Source of the DNA: Raineya sp.
Lineage (GTDB): Bacteria > Bacteroidota > Bacteroidia > Cytophagales > Thermonemataceae
DNA length: 64,000 nt
Reading direction: 5' to 3'
NCBI GenBank assembly: GCA_025454915.1
Contig: JALONN010000017.1
Location: 1-64,000, forward strand
Shown here: positions 28,397 to 37,906 of the stretch, in pieces
Layout: every line of letters starts with the position of its first letter
Numbering within the stretch: position 1 is the stretch's first letter
The notes under the pieces: generated by a model
What the model saw: the letters and a program-made list of their open reading frames with translations, nothing else
Told to the model about the DNA's origin: nothing
Database searches by the model: none
Position numbers and translations under genes: made by a program

Positions 28397-29883
28397 TTAA
28401 CCTCCAAAATATACCGAGTAATGAAATAGATAAACTTATTAATAAACTTGACGAGAAAGTTGCATATATAAATTCTAAATTGGGTATAGATATAGATTTA
28501 AAATCTTATGGAAATATTTTGCGTGTTGCATTAAACGCAATTCAAAAAGGAGTAATTGAAAATTTAATAGAACGACTTACAATAAATCGTGAATTAGAAA
28601 ATACTTTGGATAGTGCGGGTGGTTATTCCATTGATTTTTTTAAAAATGATAATCCAAAAGAGCAATTACTTTTGATACTAGATTATCTCAAAGAAAATTT
28701 ACCTAAACAAAAAGCAGTTATTGAGTTTTTGAAAATTCAAAATTCAAAAAGAATCATTGCTGTTTTTGATAATAACGATTTGGAATTTGCTCAACAACAA
28801 ATCAAAAATAGAAAAATTGAAATAGTTTCTTTCTTTGATCTCAAGAAACTCCCAAAAGAGTATACACAAAACAAAGGTTTAGTTTTTCATTTTTTCAACG
28901 GAAACAAAGACTTCGATTATTTCTATAACTTGAATAGCGAAGTGCAACTAATAGTCTATGAGGAGGAAAAAAACTTATATTATAAGTTCCTTAATCAGAG
29001 AAAGAAACTAATTGAAGCAGAAATTAAGTCAGATGTTCGTTTTATAATTAGTAAAGTTGAATACAAAGAGATTAAAGAAAATATAATAAATATTAATTAT
29101 ACAATTAATAGCATAGCTACGAGGTTAGATAAAATGACAGATAAAGCATACGAAAGTTATAAAAATGAATGTGATTTGTTGCTTGTTGATAGTGAAGAAA
29201 AATTGATTTACAAAGTGATTTTTGATACAAAAACTTTGTTTTTGGAAAGTAATGACACCATATTTACAGAAAAAGGCGATTTGAACAAAATATATAAAAT
29301 CAAAGTTGGTGATAAAATCAGAATTTATCCAAAGGAACATTTAGCAGAAAATTTATATCAAGTTGCTGTTGAAACTGAACCTGATATTTTTGGAAAAGTT
29401 GATGAACACGCTAATTTTTGGAAACAGCTCATCAATGAATTGCGAGTCAAATTAGGTGAGGAAAAACTTTATCAAAATCTAAAAGAAAAAGGCTTGAAAG
29501 TTTTGCCAACTACGTTAGCGAATTATGGAAAAGGTTTTAGAAAATTCCCAATGTTTAAAAATGACCTAAAAGCAATTTTCAAATTGTATTATCAAGACAA
29601 ATCAGACAGTAAAAATGATACGATTTTAGAATCAATTTTAAAATCAAAAACAGTGTACAATAGCACAATGATTGTGCTTGGACGTGGCTTGAAACAAGAG
29701 CTTCGTTTATTCTTAAAAGAAAACAAAGTTGGTGACATTTTAAAGAAACTACATTTTAATGAAAATACATTAAGAATATTCATTGAAAAATTTATGCCAA
29801 TACACACTGTAAATAGCAAAGAAGTTTTTAGTGAAAATATTAACACTTTGGAAGAAGAAAAACTGCAATTATTTGAAATATGA
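28393..29883 (+). CDS. Unrecognised DISARM-associated protein B (DrmE-like C-part?)
   Basis: This 496-aa cytoplasmic protein is joined to its neighbours by 4-bp overlaps at both ends. The middle contains a strand-rich region (LLVDSEEKLIYKVIFDTKTL; KIKVGDKIRIYPKE, about 285-325) that may be an OB or SH3-like barrel. The C-terminal 140 residues (FWKQLINELRVKLG; LKVLPTTLANYGKG; FPMFKNDLKAIFKLY) have the look of a helical winged-helix-like tail as found at the end of DrmE-type proteins. I could not assign a family. Its tight coupling to drmA makes it a probable core component. Confidence 0.6.
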   Translation: MINLQNIPSNEIDKLINKLDEKVAYINSKLGIDIDLKSYGNILRVALNAIQKGVIENLIERLTINRELENTLDSAGGYSIDFFKNDNPKEQLLLILDYLKENLPKQKAVIEFLKIQNSKRIIAVFDNNDLEFAQQQIKNRKIEIVSFFDLKKLPKEYTQNKGLVFHFFNGNKDFDYFYNLNSEVQLIVYEEEKNLYYKFLNQRKKLIEAEIKSDVRFIISKVEYKEIKENIININYTINSIATRLDKMTDKAYESYKNECDLLLVDSEEKLIYKVIFDTKTLFLESNDTIFTEKGDLNKIYKIKVGDKIRIYPKEHLAENLYQVAVETEPDIFGKVDEHANFWKQLINELRVKLGEEKLYQNLKEKGLKVLPTTLANYGKGFRKFPMFKNDLKAIFKLYYQDKSDSKNDTILESILKSKTVYNSTMIVLGRGLKQELRLFLKENKVGDILKKLHFNENTLRIFIEKFMPIHTVNSKEVFSENINTLEEEKLQLFEI

Positions 29884-32800
29884 GCATAAAAGAAAACAGA
29901 AATATAATAATTGAACGTGTACGAAAAGAAATTATCGGTCCAGGTTCGGATATTTTTCAATGTAAGGATGATTTTAGTGATGAGATTATTGAGGGAAAAC
30001 CTTTACAACGATATTTTTCAGGCATTTTATTTCCAAAACAATTCCAGCCAAATGCAAGTGATAATGGTGAAGATGAAATGAAAGATGAGGATAGTGATGA
30101 TATAACTGATTTATCTTCTAAAGGAGTTGAGCAAGAAAAAGAAAAAGAGATTTTTGAAGAAGAAACCAATAAAATAGATACACAACCAAAATATATATCA
30201 AGAACATTTTTCCCTTCTCATTTTGGAATTACATTTGCTATTGAAAATACCTGCAGAAAATTTAAAGTAATTATTCGTTTTGGGAACTATAAAAAATCAA
30301 TATTCAATGATATAATCTTAAAGTATGATGGTACTGATTTAGATTTAATTGAAAAATATGGATTTAATCATTTTGTTTCATTTGATGAAAAATTAAAAGC
30401 GATAAGATTTACTCATGAAATAAAAAGAAAACAAAAAGGGGAAGATGGAAAAATGCATGACACAAAAGAATATGCATCTTTGAAACTTTGTTTTAAATCA
30501 ATTGGAGAGGCCTATCCCAATCACCCTTTAAGAAAAGCATTGTCTAAACTTTTTTTCAAAGATAAATACAAACGTAATGATAATTATATTGAATTAGAAA
30601 TAAATATTGATGATATTTTAAAATCTGATAATCAGCATATTGAATTGAAATTATCAGAACAAATGAATGTTAATACTGAAAATTGGAACAAGGATATGAA
30701 AGATAATCTTGTATTTCATTTAAAACTCTATACCAACTATTCCAATAAGTATTATATTAAAGCAGTTATTGAAAACAAATCATTGATTGCAAAAGATAAA
30801 TTTTCACTTTCAAAAGAAAAAGTAAATCAGTTATCATGTTTTCAAACTTCAATAAAAATTGAAAGTGAAAACTTGTTGCCTTTTAGAGATTATAAATCTC
30901 ATTTATATAAAACTGATGAAGACAAAATGTTGGACTATCTCTATCGTGAAAAATTGGCTTTTGGGATAGGACATTATACAGCTTGTACTTGGGAAAACAC
31001 ACAATCACTAAATACTCCACAATGGATACAATCTACCTTTTTGCCTGAATATGATGTAAAAAGTCAAAGTTCAGAAACTGATAAAATCAAAGGTGAGATT
31101 TTGAACATTAAAAACCTTTCCATTTACAATACAGATAAAAACAAAATTATTTCAAATCTTACAGAAGTAGCTGAAGCATATAAAAATTGGATAGAAGATG
31201 AACGAAAAAATGTAAATGGAAACGATTTAGGTTTACTAAACATTATAAAATGTGAGCAGATTTACAAACGTATTAGTAATGGAGTAAAATTGCTTTCAGA
31301 AAATGAAAAAGTCTTACGTGCATTTCAGTTAGCAAACACAGCAATATATTTGCAAATGTTTCAAACTTCACAACATTTTAATAAGAAAAAGGAAGGTTTT
31401 GAGATTTGGGAGCGAGATGAAGTTTTGCAACACAACTTTCAAGATTATGCAAAACTAAATTTTCCTTCAAATAGAATACCTGAATGGCGACCATTTCAGT
31501 TAGCCTTTATTTTACAATGTTTGGCTTCATTTGTTGATGAAAATAGTAACGAAAAAGAATTGATTGATTTGTTGTATTTCCCAACAGGTGGTGGCAAAAC
31601 AGAAGCTTATTTGGCTGTTTCAGCATTCTTAATTTTTTGGCGTAGAATAAATTATATTGAAAATTATGATGGTGTAAATATTATCATTCGCTACACTTTA
31701 CGTTTGCTTTCTGCACAGCAATTTGAACGTGCTTCAAAAATGATTTTAGCTTGTGAATTTATTCGAAGCAATTATAAAGATTTAGGTGACACTAAAATTT
31801 CAATTGGTTTTTGGGTAGGAAATCAAACTATTCCAAATACTATTAAAGAAGCAAATATTACATTGAATAACACACTGAAAAAATTAAATGAAGGTGATAA
31901 CCTTATCATAAACCCTTTTCAGTTATCAACCTGCCAATGGTGTAATACAAAAATCATTTCTAAAGTAAAAAAAAATGATAAAGTTTTTCAAATTGGACAT
32001 CGAATTGTAAAATCAAATTTGCAAACTCATTGTTTAAATGAAGTGTGTCATTTTTCAGAAGCACAAGGTGGTTTACCTATTGTATTGATTGATGAAGATA
32101 TTTATTCAGAACCACCAACAATTCTTTTTGCAACTGTTGATAAATTCGCAATGCTTGCTTGGAAAGGTGAAACAACAACTTTTTTCAATAATGGTTCAAA
32201 CAGAAAACCTGAATTGATTATTCAAGATGAGTTGCACTTACTTAATGGAACATTAGGAAGCCTAGTTGGATTGTTTGAAAACGCATTGTTGCAACTTTGT
32301 AATAATCCAAAAATTATTGCTTCAACAGCAACTGTTAAAAACGTAGATAAACAAATTCAAAGTTTATATGGACGTGAAGGAAGAGTTTTTCCGCAATATG
32401 CAACAAATGCAGACGATACATTTTTCTCAAAAGTTATTGAAGAAAGTAAAAGAAAGTACATTGGTATTTTACCAACAGGGAAAACAACTGTTGTAACAAA
32501 CTTACAACTTTTAGCTGCTTTGCTTTATGCACGTTTGGAAATTTGGAAACAATCAATCGACAAAAAAGAAGTAGATAGTTTTTGGACAATACTTTCGTAT
32601 TTCAAAAGCTTGAAAGAAATCGGACGTTTTTCAAACAAAATCAATTCAGAATTAAAACCTATTATTAAGCAATTACAAGTTCGTTATTTTAATGATGATT
32701 TTAATTTAGCAAATAATTACAATAAACTTTCGTACAGAAATCTTGAACTAACAAGCCGTATTCCAAATGAGAAAATCAAAAAGAATTTAGACTTGTTAGA

Positions 32801-33485
32801 AAAAGAGTTTGAAGGAAACATTAAGGAACACATGGCTTACGATTTAGTGTTGGCAACTAATATGATTAGTGTTGGACTGGACGTAGGTAGATTGGGCATA
32901 ATGGTTATTAATGGGATGCCACCAAACACAGCCGAATATATTCAGGCAAGTAGTCGTGTTGCAAGAAAAAATGAGGGATTAGTATTAACACTTTACGACC
33001 CATTCAATAGTCGTGATTTGTCCTATTATGAAGATTTTGTTCAGTTTCATAAAACATTTTATAAACAAGTTGAACCATTGAGTGTAACACCATTTGCAGA
33101 AAATGCTTTGGATAAAATGTTGTTTACTTTAATTCTTGCATATTTCAGACACACAACACAATACACAGACAATGATACTGCAAATGCTTTAATTGACAAT
33201 ACTGTAAAAAACACTTTGCGAAGTAATTTAATCATGCTCTTTCAAAAGCATCAATTTGCTCAAAACGATTTACAACTTATCACAGAAAAATTAGAGGACA
33301 TTTTGAGAGATTGGAAATACAAAATTCAAGCACAAAAAGACTTGAAATATTTTTGGAAAGACCACCCAAAAGAATCATTGATTGTACCAATGCAGGAAAA
33401 GAAAAATGATGAGGATACATTAACAGCAATGCAATCTATGCGAAGTGTAGAACCAAGTGCTGAAATACTAATTAGAAAATATTAG
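29880..33485 (+). CDS. drmA: DISARM-type helicase DrmA
   Basis: This 1201-aa SF2 helicase has Walker A FPTGGGKTEAYL (G570-T574), a DELH box at D783-H786 (IIQDELHLLNGTLGSLVGLF) and motif VI QASSRVARKNEG (Q1022-R1029). The DELH box, the GLFENALLQL stretch and the size match the DISARM helicase DrmA rather than type I HsdR. The N-terminal 500 residues form the DrmA-specific domain, with an acidic low-complexity segment at about 60-100 (DNGEDEMKDEDSDD). It overlaps the preceding gene by 4 bp and is followed after 5 bp by drmB. In known DISARM, DrmA and DrmB load on phage DNA ends; the same role is likely here. A Zn-knuckle insertion CQWC...C lies at about 695-725. Confidence 0.85.
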   Translation: MSIKENRNIIIERVRKEIIGPGSDIFQCKDDFSDEIIEGKPLQRYFSGILFPKQFQPNASDNGEDEMKDEDSDDITDLSSKGVEQEKEKEIFEEETNKIDTQPKYISRTFFPSHFGITFAIENTCRKFKVIIRFGNYKKSIFNDIILKYDGTDLDLIEKYGFNHFVSFDEKLKAIRFTHEIKRKQKGEDGKMHDTKEYASLKLCFKSIGEAYPNHPLRKALSKLFFKDKYKRNDNYIELEINIDDILKSDNQHIELKLSEQMNVNTENWNKDMKDNLVFHLKLYTNYSNKYYIKAVIENKSLIAKDKFSLSKEKVNQLSCFQTSIKIESENLLPFRDYKSHLYKTDEDKMLDYLYREKLAFGIGHYTACTWENTQSLNTPQWIQSTFLPEYDVKSQSSETDKIKGEILNIKNLSIYNTDKNKIISNLTEVAEAYKNWIEDERKNVNGNDLGLLNIIKCEQIYKRISNGVKLLSENEKVLRAFQLANTAIYLQMFQTSQHFNKKKEGFEIWERDEVLQHNFQDYAKLNFPSNRIPEWRPFQLAFILQCLASFVDENSNEKELIDLLYFPTGGGKTEAYLAVSAFLIFWRRINYIENYDGVNIIIRYTLRLLSAQQFERASKMILACEFIRSNYKDLGDTKISIGFWVGNQTIPNTIKEANITLNNTLKKLNEGDNLIINPFQLSTCQWCNTKIISKVKKNDKVFQIGHRIVKSNLQTHCLNEVCHFSEAQGGLPIVLIDEDIYSEPPTILFATVDKFAMLAWKGETTTFFNNGSNRKPELIIQDELHLLNGTLGSLVGLFENALLQLCNNPKIIASTATVKNVDKQIQSLYGREGRVFPQYATNADDTFFSKVIEESKRKYIGILPTGKTTVVTNLQLLAALLYARLEIWKQSIDKKEVDSFWTILSYFKSLKEIGRFSNKINSELKPIIKQLQVRYFNDDFNLANNYNKLSYRNLELTSRIPNEKIKKNLDLLEKEFEGNIKEHMAYDLVLATNMISVGLDVGRLGIMVINGMPPNTAEYIQASSRVARKNEGLVLTLYDPFNSRDLSYYEDFVQFHKTFYKQVEPLSVTPFAENALDKMLFTLILAYFRHTTQYTDNDTANALIDNTVKNTLRSNLIMLFQKHQFAQNDLQLITEKLEDILRDWKYKIQAQKDLKYFWKDHPKESLIVPMQEKKNDEDTLTAMQSMRSVEPSAEILIRKY

Positions 33486-33490
33486 AACAT

Positions 33491-35371
33491 ATGCTAAATG
33501 ACAAAATAAAACATGAAAGAAGTAAGTTTATTTCAAATTATGGCGGTGTTGGTTCATTAATTGAAACCATTGATAGCTCCATAATCATAGAGACTTTTGA
33601 TGAATGGGGTTACAATGAATTAAACGAAAAATTAGCTCATTATATTATTAAGGATGACCGCCTGTTGCAACGGTTAAAGAATCGTTTTCCTAATTTGAAA
33701 CATTTGGTTGCAATCCCAACTGATAGAGATTCATTTTTGCATCAAGTAAGACCCAAAGCGAATTACTTTCCAAAATGGTTTTATTGTACACTTTGCAATC
33801 GTTTTGCAACATATGAAGAGTGGAAAATTCGTTGGCGTAGTACAAATAAAAATCTTGATTTTTTTTATCCACCAAAATGCAATGACAAGAATTGTAAGGA
33901 GAACTATTTGGAACAAATTCGTTTTATAATGACCTGTAGCAATGGACATATTGATGATTTGCCTTGGGAGTTTTGGAATAATCGTTTATCAACAGATATA
34001 ACAAATGATGATGAAAATGATGATGATTTAAAAAATGGAAAATTGAATGGACCTCAATTAGACTTTTCAAAAAGATGTTGTCAGAACCAAGATTTAATTT
34101 ACAAAATAAGTCGTGAAAACACTGAACTTTCGGGTATTTGGATTGAGTGTAAAAACTGTAAAAAGAAAGCTAATTTGAAAGGTATTTTTAACTTTGAACA
34201 ATCATGCCTTGGTAAGAAATATTGGTTAAAACCTGATAATGGCAAGTTTCAAGAAGAAAAATGCACTTTTAAAACAAATGTAAAACTAAAAACGAGTAAT
34301 AGTGTTTATTATGCCAATACATTAAGTAGTCTATTTATTCCCGAATTACATAACGAAACTCTAAAACCTGAATATAGAATTGAGATTGATAACATGGTGG
34401 AAAGTAGTCAGTTTTCTACTGAACAAATTATTAAATTGGTAAGTATTCAGAAGAAAATAGACAAAGAGCTAATTCAACAGTATTTAGAAATAGATGACAT
34501 TAAATACATTCCTGACAATGTCTACCGAGAAACAGAATACAAATATTTTTTAGAAAAGGAACAACCTAATAAAAAGCAAATCAAATTTTGTGTAATTGAT
34601 TGTAGTGAAGAAATCAACGGATTCTCTAAATTGGTAAAAATTGATAAGCTAAAAAAAATAACAGTTCAAACTTCATTTACAAGAAATGAACCAATAGACA
34701 TAGATTCTATCTTGCAAAATCAAAATGAGTATGATTACGAAATTCAACGACAGTCTGTTTCTAAAAATAATTTTGATACAAAAATTTTGCCTGCTGTAGA
34801 AATTTATGGAGAGGGGATTTTATTTGTTTTAGATAACCAAAAGTTAAAAAAATGGGAACAACAACAAGAGGTGATTAAAAGAACAGAAAAGATTAAATTA
34901 AATGCTCAAAATGCAGACTGGAAATTACATCAAATCATTGCAAAATCATTGACACCCAAAAAAGTTTTCATTCATACACTTTCTCATTTACTGATGCGTG
35001 AATTGGAGTATGTTTGTGGTTATCCCGCCTCTTCCCTATCAGAAAGGCTATATGTTAGCGAAACAATGGATGGCTTCTTGATTTCAGCTTTTGATGGAAC
35101 GGATGGTTATTTAGGTGGGCTTTCAAATTTGTGTAATGACTTAGACAACCTCAATCAGATTATTAATAGTGCAATTTTCAGAGCAACAGATTGTTCATCT
35201 GACCCAATTTGTATAGAATCTGAAGGGCAAGGTGTTGGACAATTAAATTTAGCGGCTTGTCATTCGTGTACATTAACACCTGAGATTACTTGTGAGCTAT
35301 CAAACTTATATCTTGACAGAAATTTAATTATAAATGAAAACTATGGGTATTTTAATTTGAGAATAGAATAA
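33491..35371 (+). CDS. drmB: DISARM-type DrmB (DUF1998 protein)
   Basis: This 626-aa partner of DrmA carries the C-terminal DUF1998 (MrfB-type) region. Its signatures are HTLSHLLMRELEYVCGYPAS (about 498-517), FDGTDGYLGGLSNL (about 537) and the cysteine cluster C590-HSC593 (NLAACHSCTLTPEITCE). The N-terminus has further paired cysteines (C99-x2-C102, then CSNGHIDDLPWEFW). Zinc binding by these clusters is expected. It starts 5 bp after drmA. In DISARM, DrmB forms a complex with DrmA. No methyltransferase or phospholipase-D gene (drmMI/drmMII, drmC) follows: the next gene begins 400 bp later behind copy 3 of the two-palindrome element. Confidence 0.85.
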   Translation: MLNDKIKHERSKFISNYGGVGSLIETIDSSIIIETFDEWGYNELNEKLAHYIIKDDRLLQRLKNRFPNLKHLVAIPTDRDSFLHQVRPKANYFPKWFYCTLCNRFATYEEWKIRWRSTNKNLDFFYPPKCNDKNCKENYLEQIRFIMTCSNGHIDDLPWEFWNNRLSTDITNDDENDDDLKNGKLNGPQLDFSKRCCQNQDLIYKISRENTELSGIWIECKNCKKKANLKGIFNFEQSCLGKKYWLKPDNGKFQEEKCTFKTNVKLKTSNSVYYANTLSSLFIPELHNETLKPEYRIEIDNMVESSQFSTEQIIKLVSIQKKIDKELIQQYLEIDDIKYIPDNVYRETEYKYFLEKEQPNKKQIKFCVIDCSEEINGFSKLVKIDKLKKITVQTSFTRNEPIDIDSILQNQNEYDYEIQRQSVSKNNFDTKILPAVEIYGEGILFVLDNQKLKKWEQQQEVIKRTEKIKLNAQNADWKLHQIIAKSLTPKKVFIHTLSHLLMRELEYVCGYPASSLSERLYVSETMDGFLISAFDGTDGYLGGLSNLCNDLDNLNQIINSAIFRATDCSSDPICIESEGQGVGQLNLAACHSCTLTPEITCELSNLYLDRNLIINENYGYFNLRIE

Positions 35372-35447
35372 AAGCAAATGTTTTTGTATCATATTTACTT
35401 TTTTCTAAAAGAGTTTGTTCGATATTGGTACTTTTTGAACTGGAAAC

Positions 35448-35700
35448 CCATCCCATCTTGAAATATTTTCGAAGAAAATATTCATGATTTCAGAAATCAT
35501 TAAATGTTGCAACATTTAATTTTGATGTTTTTGAGAAAAAACACTATAAATATTACATTATATATTTCTATATCCACTCCTTATTATCCATCAGAAACAA
35601 ATATTTTATCTTTAAAAATTGCATGAAAAATTATTTTATTACACTACTGTAAAATCAGGGATTCCCTGATGCGTGGGAGTTTTTTATTATTTAGATTTAC
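35448..35700 (+). promoter_or_regulatory. Two-palindrome intergenic element, copy 3
   Basis: CCATCCCATCTTGA at 35448, perfect palindrome AAATGTTGCAACATTT at 35502-35517, AATATTACA at +47, ATTATTTTATTACAC, then ATCAGGGATTCCCTGAT at 35654-35670, exactly 152 bp after the first. T-run and TTTAGATT follow. The CHAT-like gene starts about 100 bp downstream on the same strand. It occupies most of the 402-bp gap 35372-35773 between drmB and that gene. Confidence 0.65.
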
Positions 35701-35773
35701 CTGTGATTTCAATACTGATAGAGAGTTTTATTAAATAAGTTATTTTTTATTGTTCATGTAAAACTTAGTACTT

Positions 35774-37906
35774 ATGAAATTCTTCCTAATTATTGCAACA
35801 TTTATTTTATCAGGTATTTGTTTATATGGTCAGAAAGTTCAGAGATTGGCTATTCTTCCTACTAAAACTCAAGTTATACTAAACAAAAAAAACAGTAGCC
35901 ACACATTTAAATCTTATTGTGTTGACTATGATCGTGATTTTCCCAGCAATACTCAGTATTCAGGCATTGTTTCTGGAGGCAAAACCCCTGTTGTAACCAT
36001 TATCACCCAGAATGGTAAGACCGACAAACTAACATTAAAACAGGCTCTAAGCGGGAATTCACCTGCTTTATTAATTCATGCTTCTGAAGAACTAGGTGCT
36101 ATATTTTCAAAATTTTCAATAAATCCTCAACGAAAAGATATTACAAAAGTACTGATTGGACCTATAAAAACTCGTGAGATAATCGCTCCGCAGTCAGACG
36201 ATACTCAGGACTTCATCAGTGACATAGTTTTTAATACATTTGAAAAGGATTTAACATTACTGTCTGACGAAAGTAACTATCGCTCAATTCAGGAAAATTT
36301 ATGGAAAAAATCATTAATAGTTGAATTGTTAAAAGCTAATAAAAAGTTAGAACTGGATGCTTCAGGTAAACTTTCTTCTAAAGCTCTAGCTTTAGCTAAT
36401 GTTTTAGAAAAAAACATTTCTAAAAACGATTTCTTTAGTCCTTATGATAAAAGATTTTACTTTTTAGCAAAAAACGGAAAAATCAGAATTAATGAGAATG
36501 GCGATTTTACGGAAGAAACAAAAATCTTTTTTAAAAATTTTTCAGATACTATTTATAAAATAATTCGTTACAATCTCTGTCAAGGGTGGGATTCTCTTTC
36601 TTATGAAGAGATAATAAAAAAGGTTCAAAAAGAAAACAATCTGAATGTTACAGGTACTGTTACTCCTGAATTAAGCAATTTTCTGACAGAATATGGTAAA
36701 CCATTCCGGATTATTGATGATTATTTACGCCACAATAAAGATAAAGATATTATTGCTGATTTTAATTTTGGATTTAATCGAGAATATGTAATAAAAATGG
36801 ATGATAAGCTTTACTTTTTTGATGGAAGAAGCAAACCTTCAGTCCTGATTTCAGACCATATTTCCGGTATGGAAGATAACTATAAGGAATTAATAAAATA
36901 TATAATGTCTTCTACTGATAACTATAAATATATTTATTTTAGTTCCATAGATAATAACACTAAAAAACTGACATATCTGACAGGCTCTACAGAGAATTCT
37001 GCAACATTAAAAGATGTTCATTCTTTTGAAGAAATCATTGCACTAATTGACAACCATATAACTGGTAATCCGGAAAGTAAAAACTTTATTCTTGCAAGAG
37101 ATATGTTCACCCAGAGAAAATTAGGGGAGTATGATAAAACCAAACCCTCTCCTTTTGGAGATAAATTTATAGAGGGCTCTAATATTGGTATTGAAGACAG
37201 AACATGGATAAACTATGTTGAATTACTTAGAGAACTGCAGATAAGATACCCTGACAGGAAATTTCATTTAGGAGGAGACCTAATTAAGGATTATGAATCA
37301 ATTAATTATTCACCAAAAATTAAATCGGCTGATCAAATTGTCGCATATATTGCCCCTGCATCACTGGATATAAGCAGGGATAGAGTGAAAGCTATGAGTG
37401 ATCAGCTGAGTTCTTCGGGTATAATTGTTCATGAGCTGAATGATGAATTTGAGGTACCAGGTAATTTACAACAAGCAAATGTTTTATTATTAAGCGGGCA
37501 TAAAGAAAAAGCTTATGAAGACTTTTTAAAGAATATTGCAGATAAAGGTTTATTGGAAGACAAAGTAGTTGCAGTATTTTCATGTAATGAGAAAGGAACC
37601 GCGAATCTGAATAGTTATTTAATCAATAAAGGAAAAGCTAAAAAAATAATTTTCTTTCCAAGTACTATTTTAGTAACAGCAATAGATGCTGTTTTTAAAG
37701 AGCTGGCAGAACTGACGAAAGAACTCCATACTATTCCTGACGGGATATCCTTTAATGAATTAATAGATAAGGCTGTTGATAAAGCTTTGATTAAATATCC
37801 CGGAGATACTGATAAGGTTTTAAGAGAAAATATACAACAACTTAAACATTTTATTAATCAGATTTCACATCAATCATCATTTAAACATAAAAATAAAAAT
37901 GGCTGA
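35774..37906 (+). CDS. Exported protein with peptidoglycan-binding-like and CHAT/caspase-like folds
   Basis: This 710-aa protein has a signal-peptide-like start (MKFFLIIATFILSGICLYGQ). Residues about 275-308 (SYEEIIKKVQKENNLNVTGT, then PELSNFLTEYG) look like a peptidoglycan-binding_1 repeat. Residues about 525-650 show a caspase-like alpha/beta order: strand QIVAYIAP, strand IIVHEL, strand VLLLSGH (H576), strand KVVAVFSC (C604), then KKIIFF. The His-Cys pair at the ends of adjacent strands is the CHAT/caspase arrangement, though the 27-residue gap is short. It overlaps the next gene by 8 bp. Codons such as CTG and AGC are commoner here than in neighbours, suggesting transfer. The function is not established. 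Confidence 0.55.
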   Translation: MKFFLIIATFILSGICLYGQKVQRLAILPTKTQVILNKKNSSHTFKSYCVDYDRDFPSNTQYSGIVSGGKTPVVTIITQNGKTDKLTLKQALSGNSPALLIHASEELGAIFSKFSINPQRKDITKVLIGPIKTREIIAPQSDDTQDFISDIVFNTFEKDLTLLSDESNYRSIQENLWKKSLIVELLKANKKLELDASGKLSSKALALANVLEKNISKNDFFSPYDKRFYFLAKNGKIRINENGDFTEETKIFFKNFSDTIYKIIRYNLCQGWDSLSYEEIIKKVQKENNLNVTGTVTPELSNFLTEYGKPFRIIDDYLRHNKDKDIIADFNFGFNREYVIKMDDKLYFFDGRSKPSVLISDHISGMEDNYKELIKYIMSSTDNYKYIYFSSIDNNTKKLTYLTGSTENSATLKDVHSFEEIIALIDNHITGNPESKNFILARDMFTQRKLGEYDKTKPSPFGDKFIEGSNIGIEDRTWINYVELLRELQIRYPDRKFHLGGDLIKDYESINYSPKIKSADQIVAYIAPASLDISRDRVKAMSDQLSSSGIIVHELNDEFEVPGNLQQANVLLLSGHKEKAYEDFLKNIADKGLLEDKVVAVFSCNEKGTANLNSYLINKGKAKKIIFFPSTILVTAIDAVFKELAELTKELHTIPDGISFNELIDKAVDKALIKYPGDTDKVLRENIQQLKHFINQISHQSSFKHKNKNG

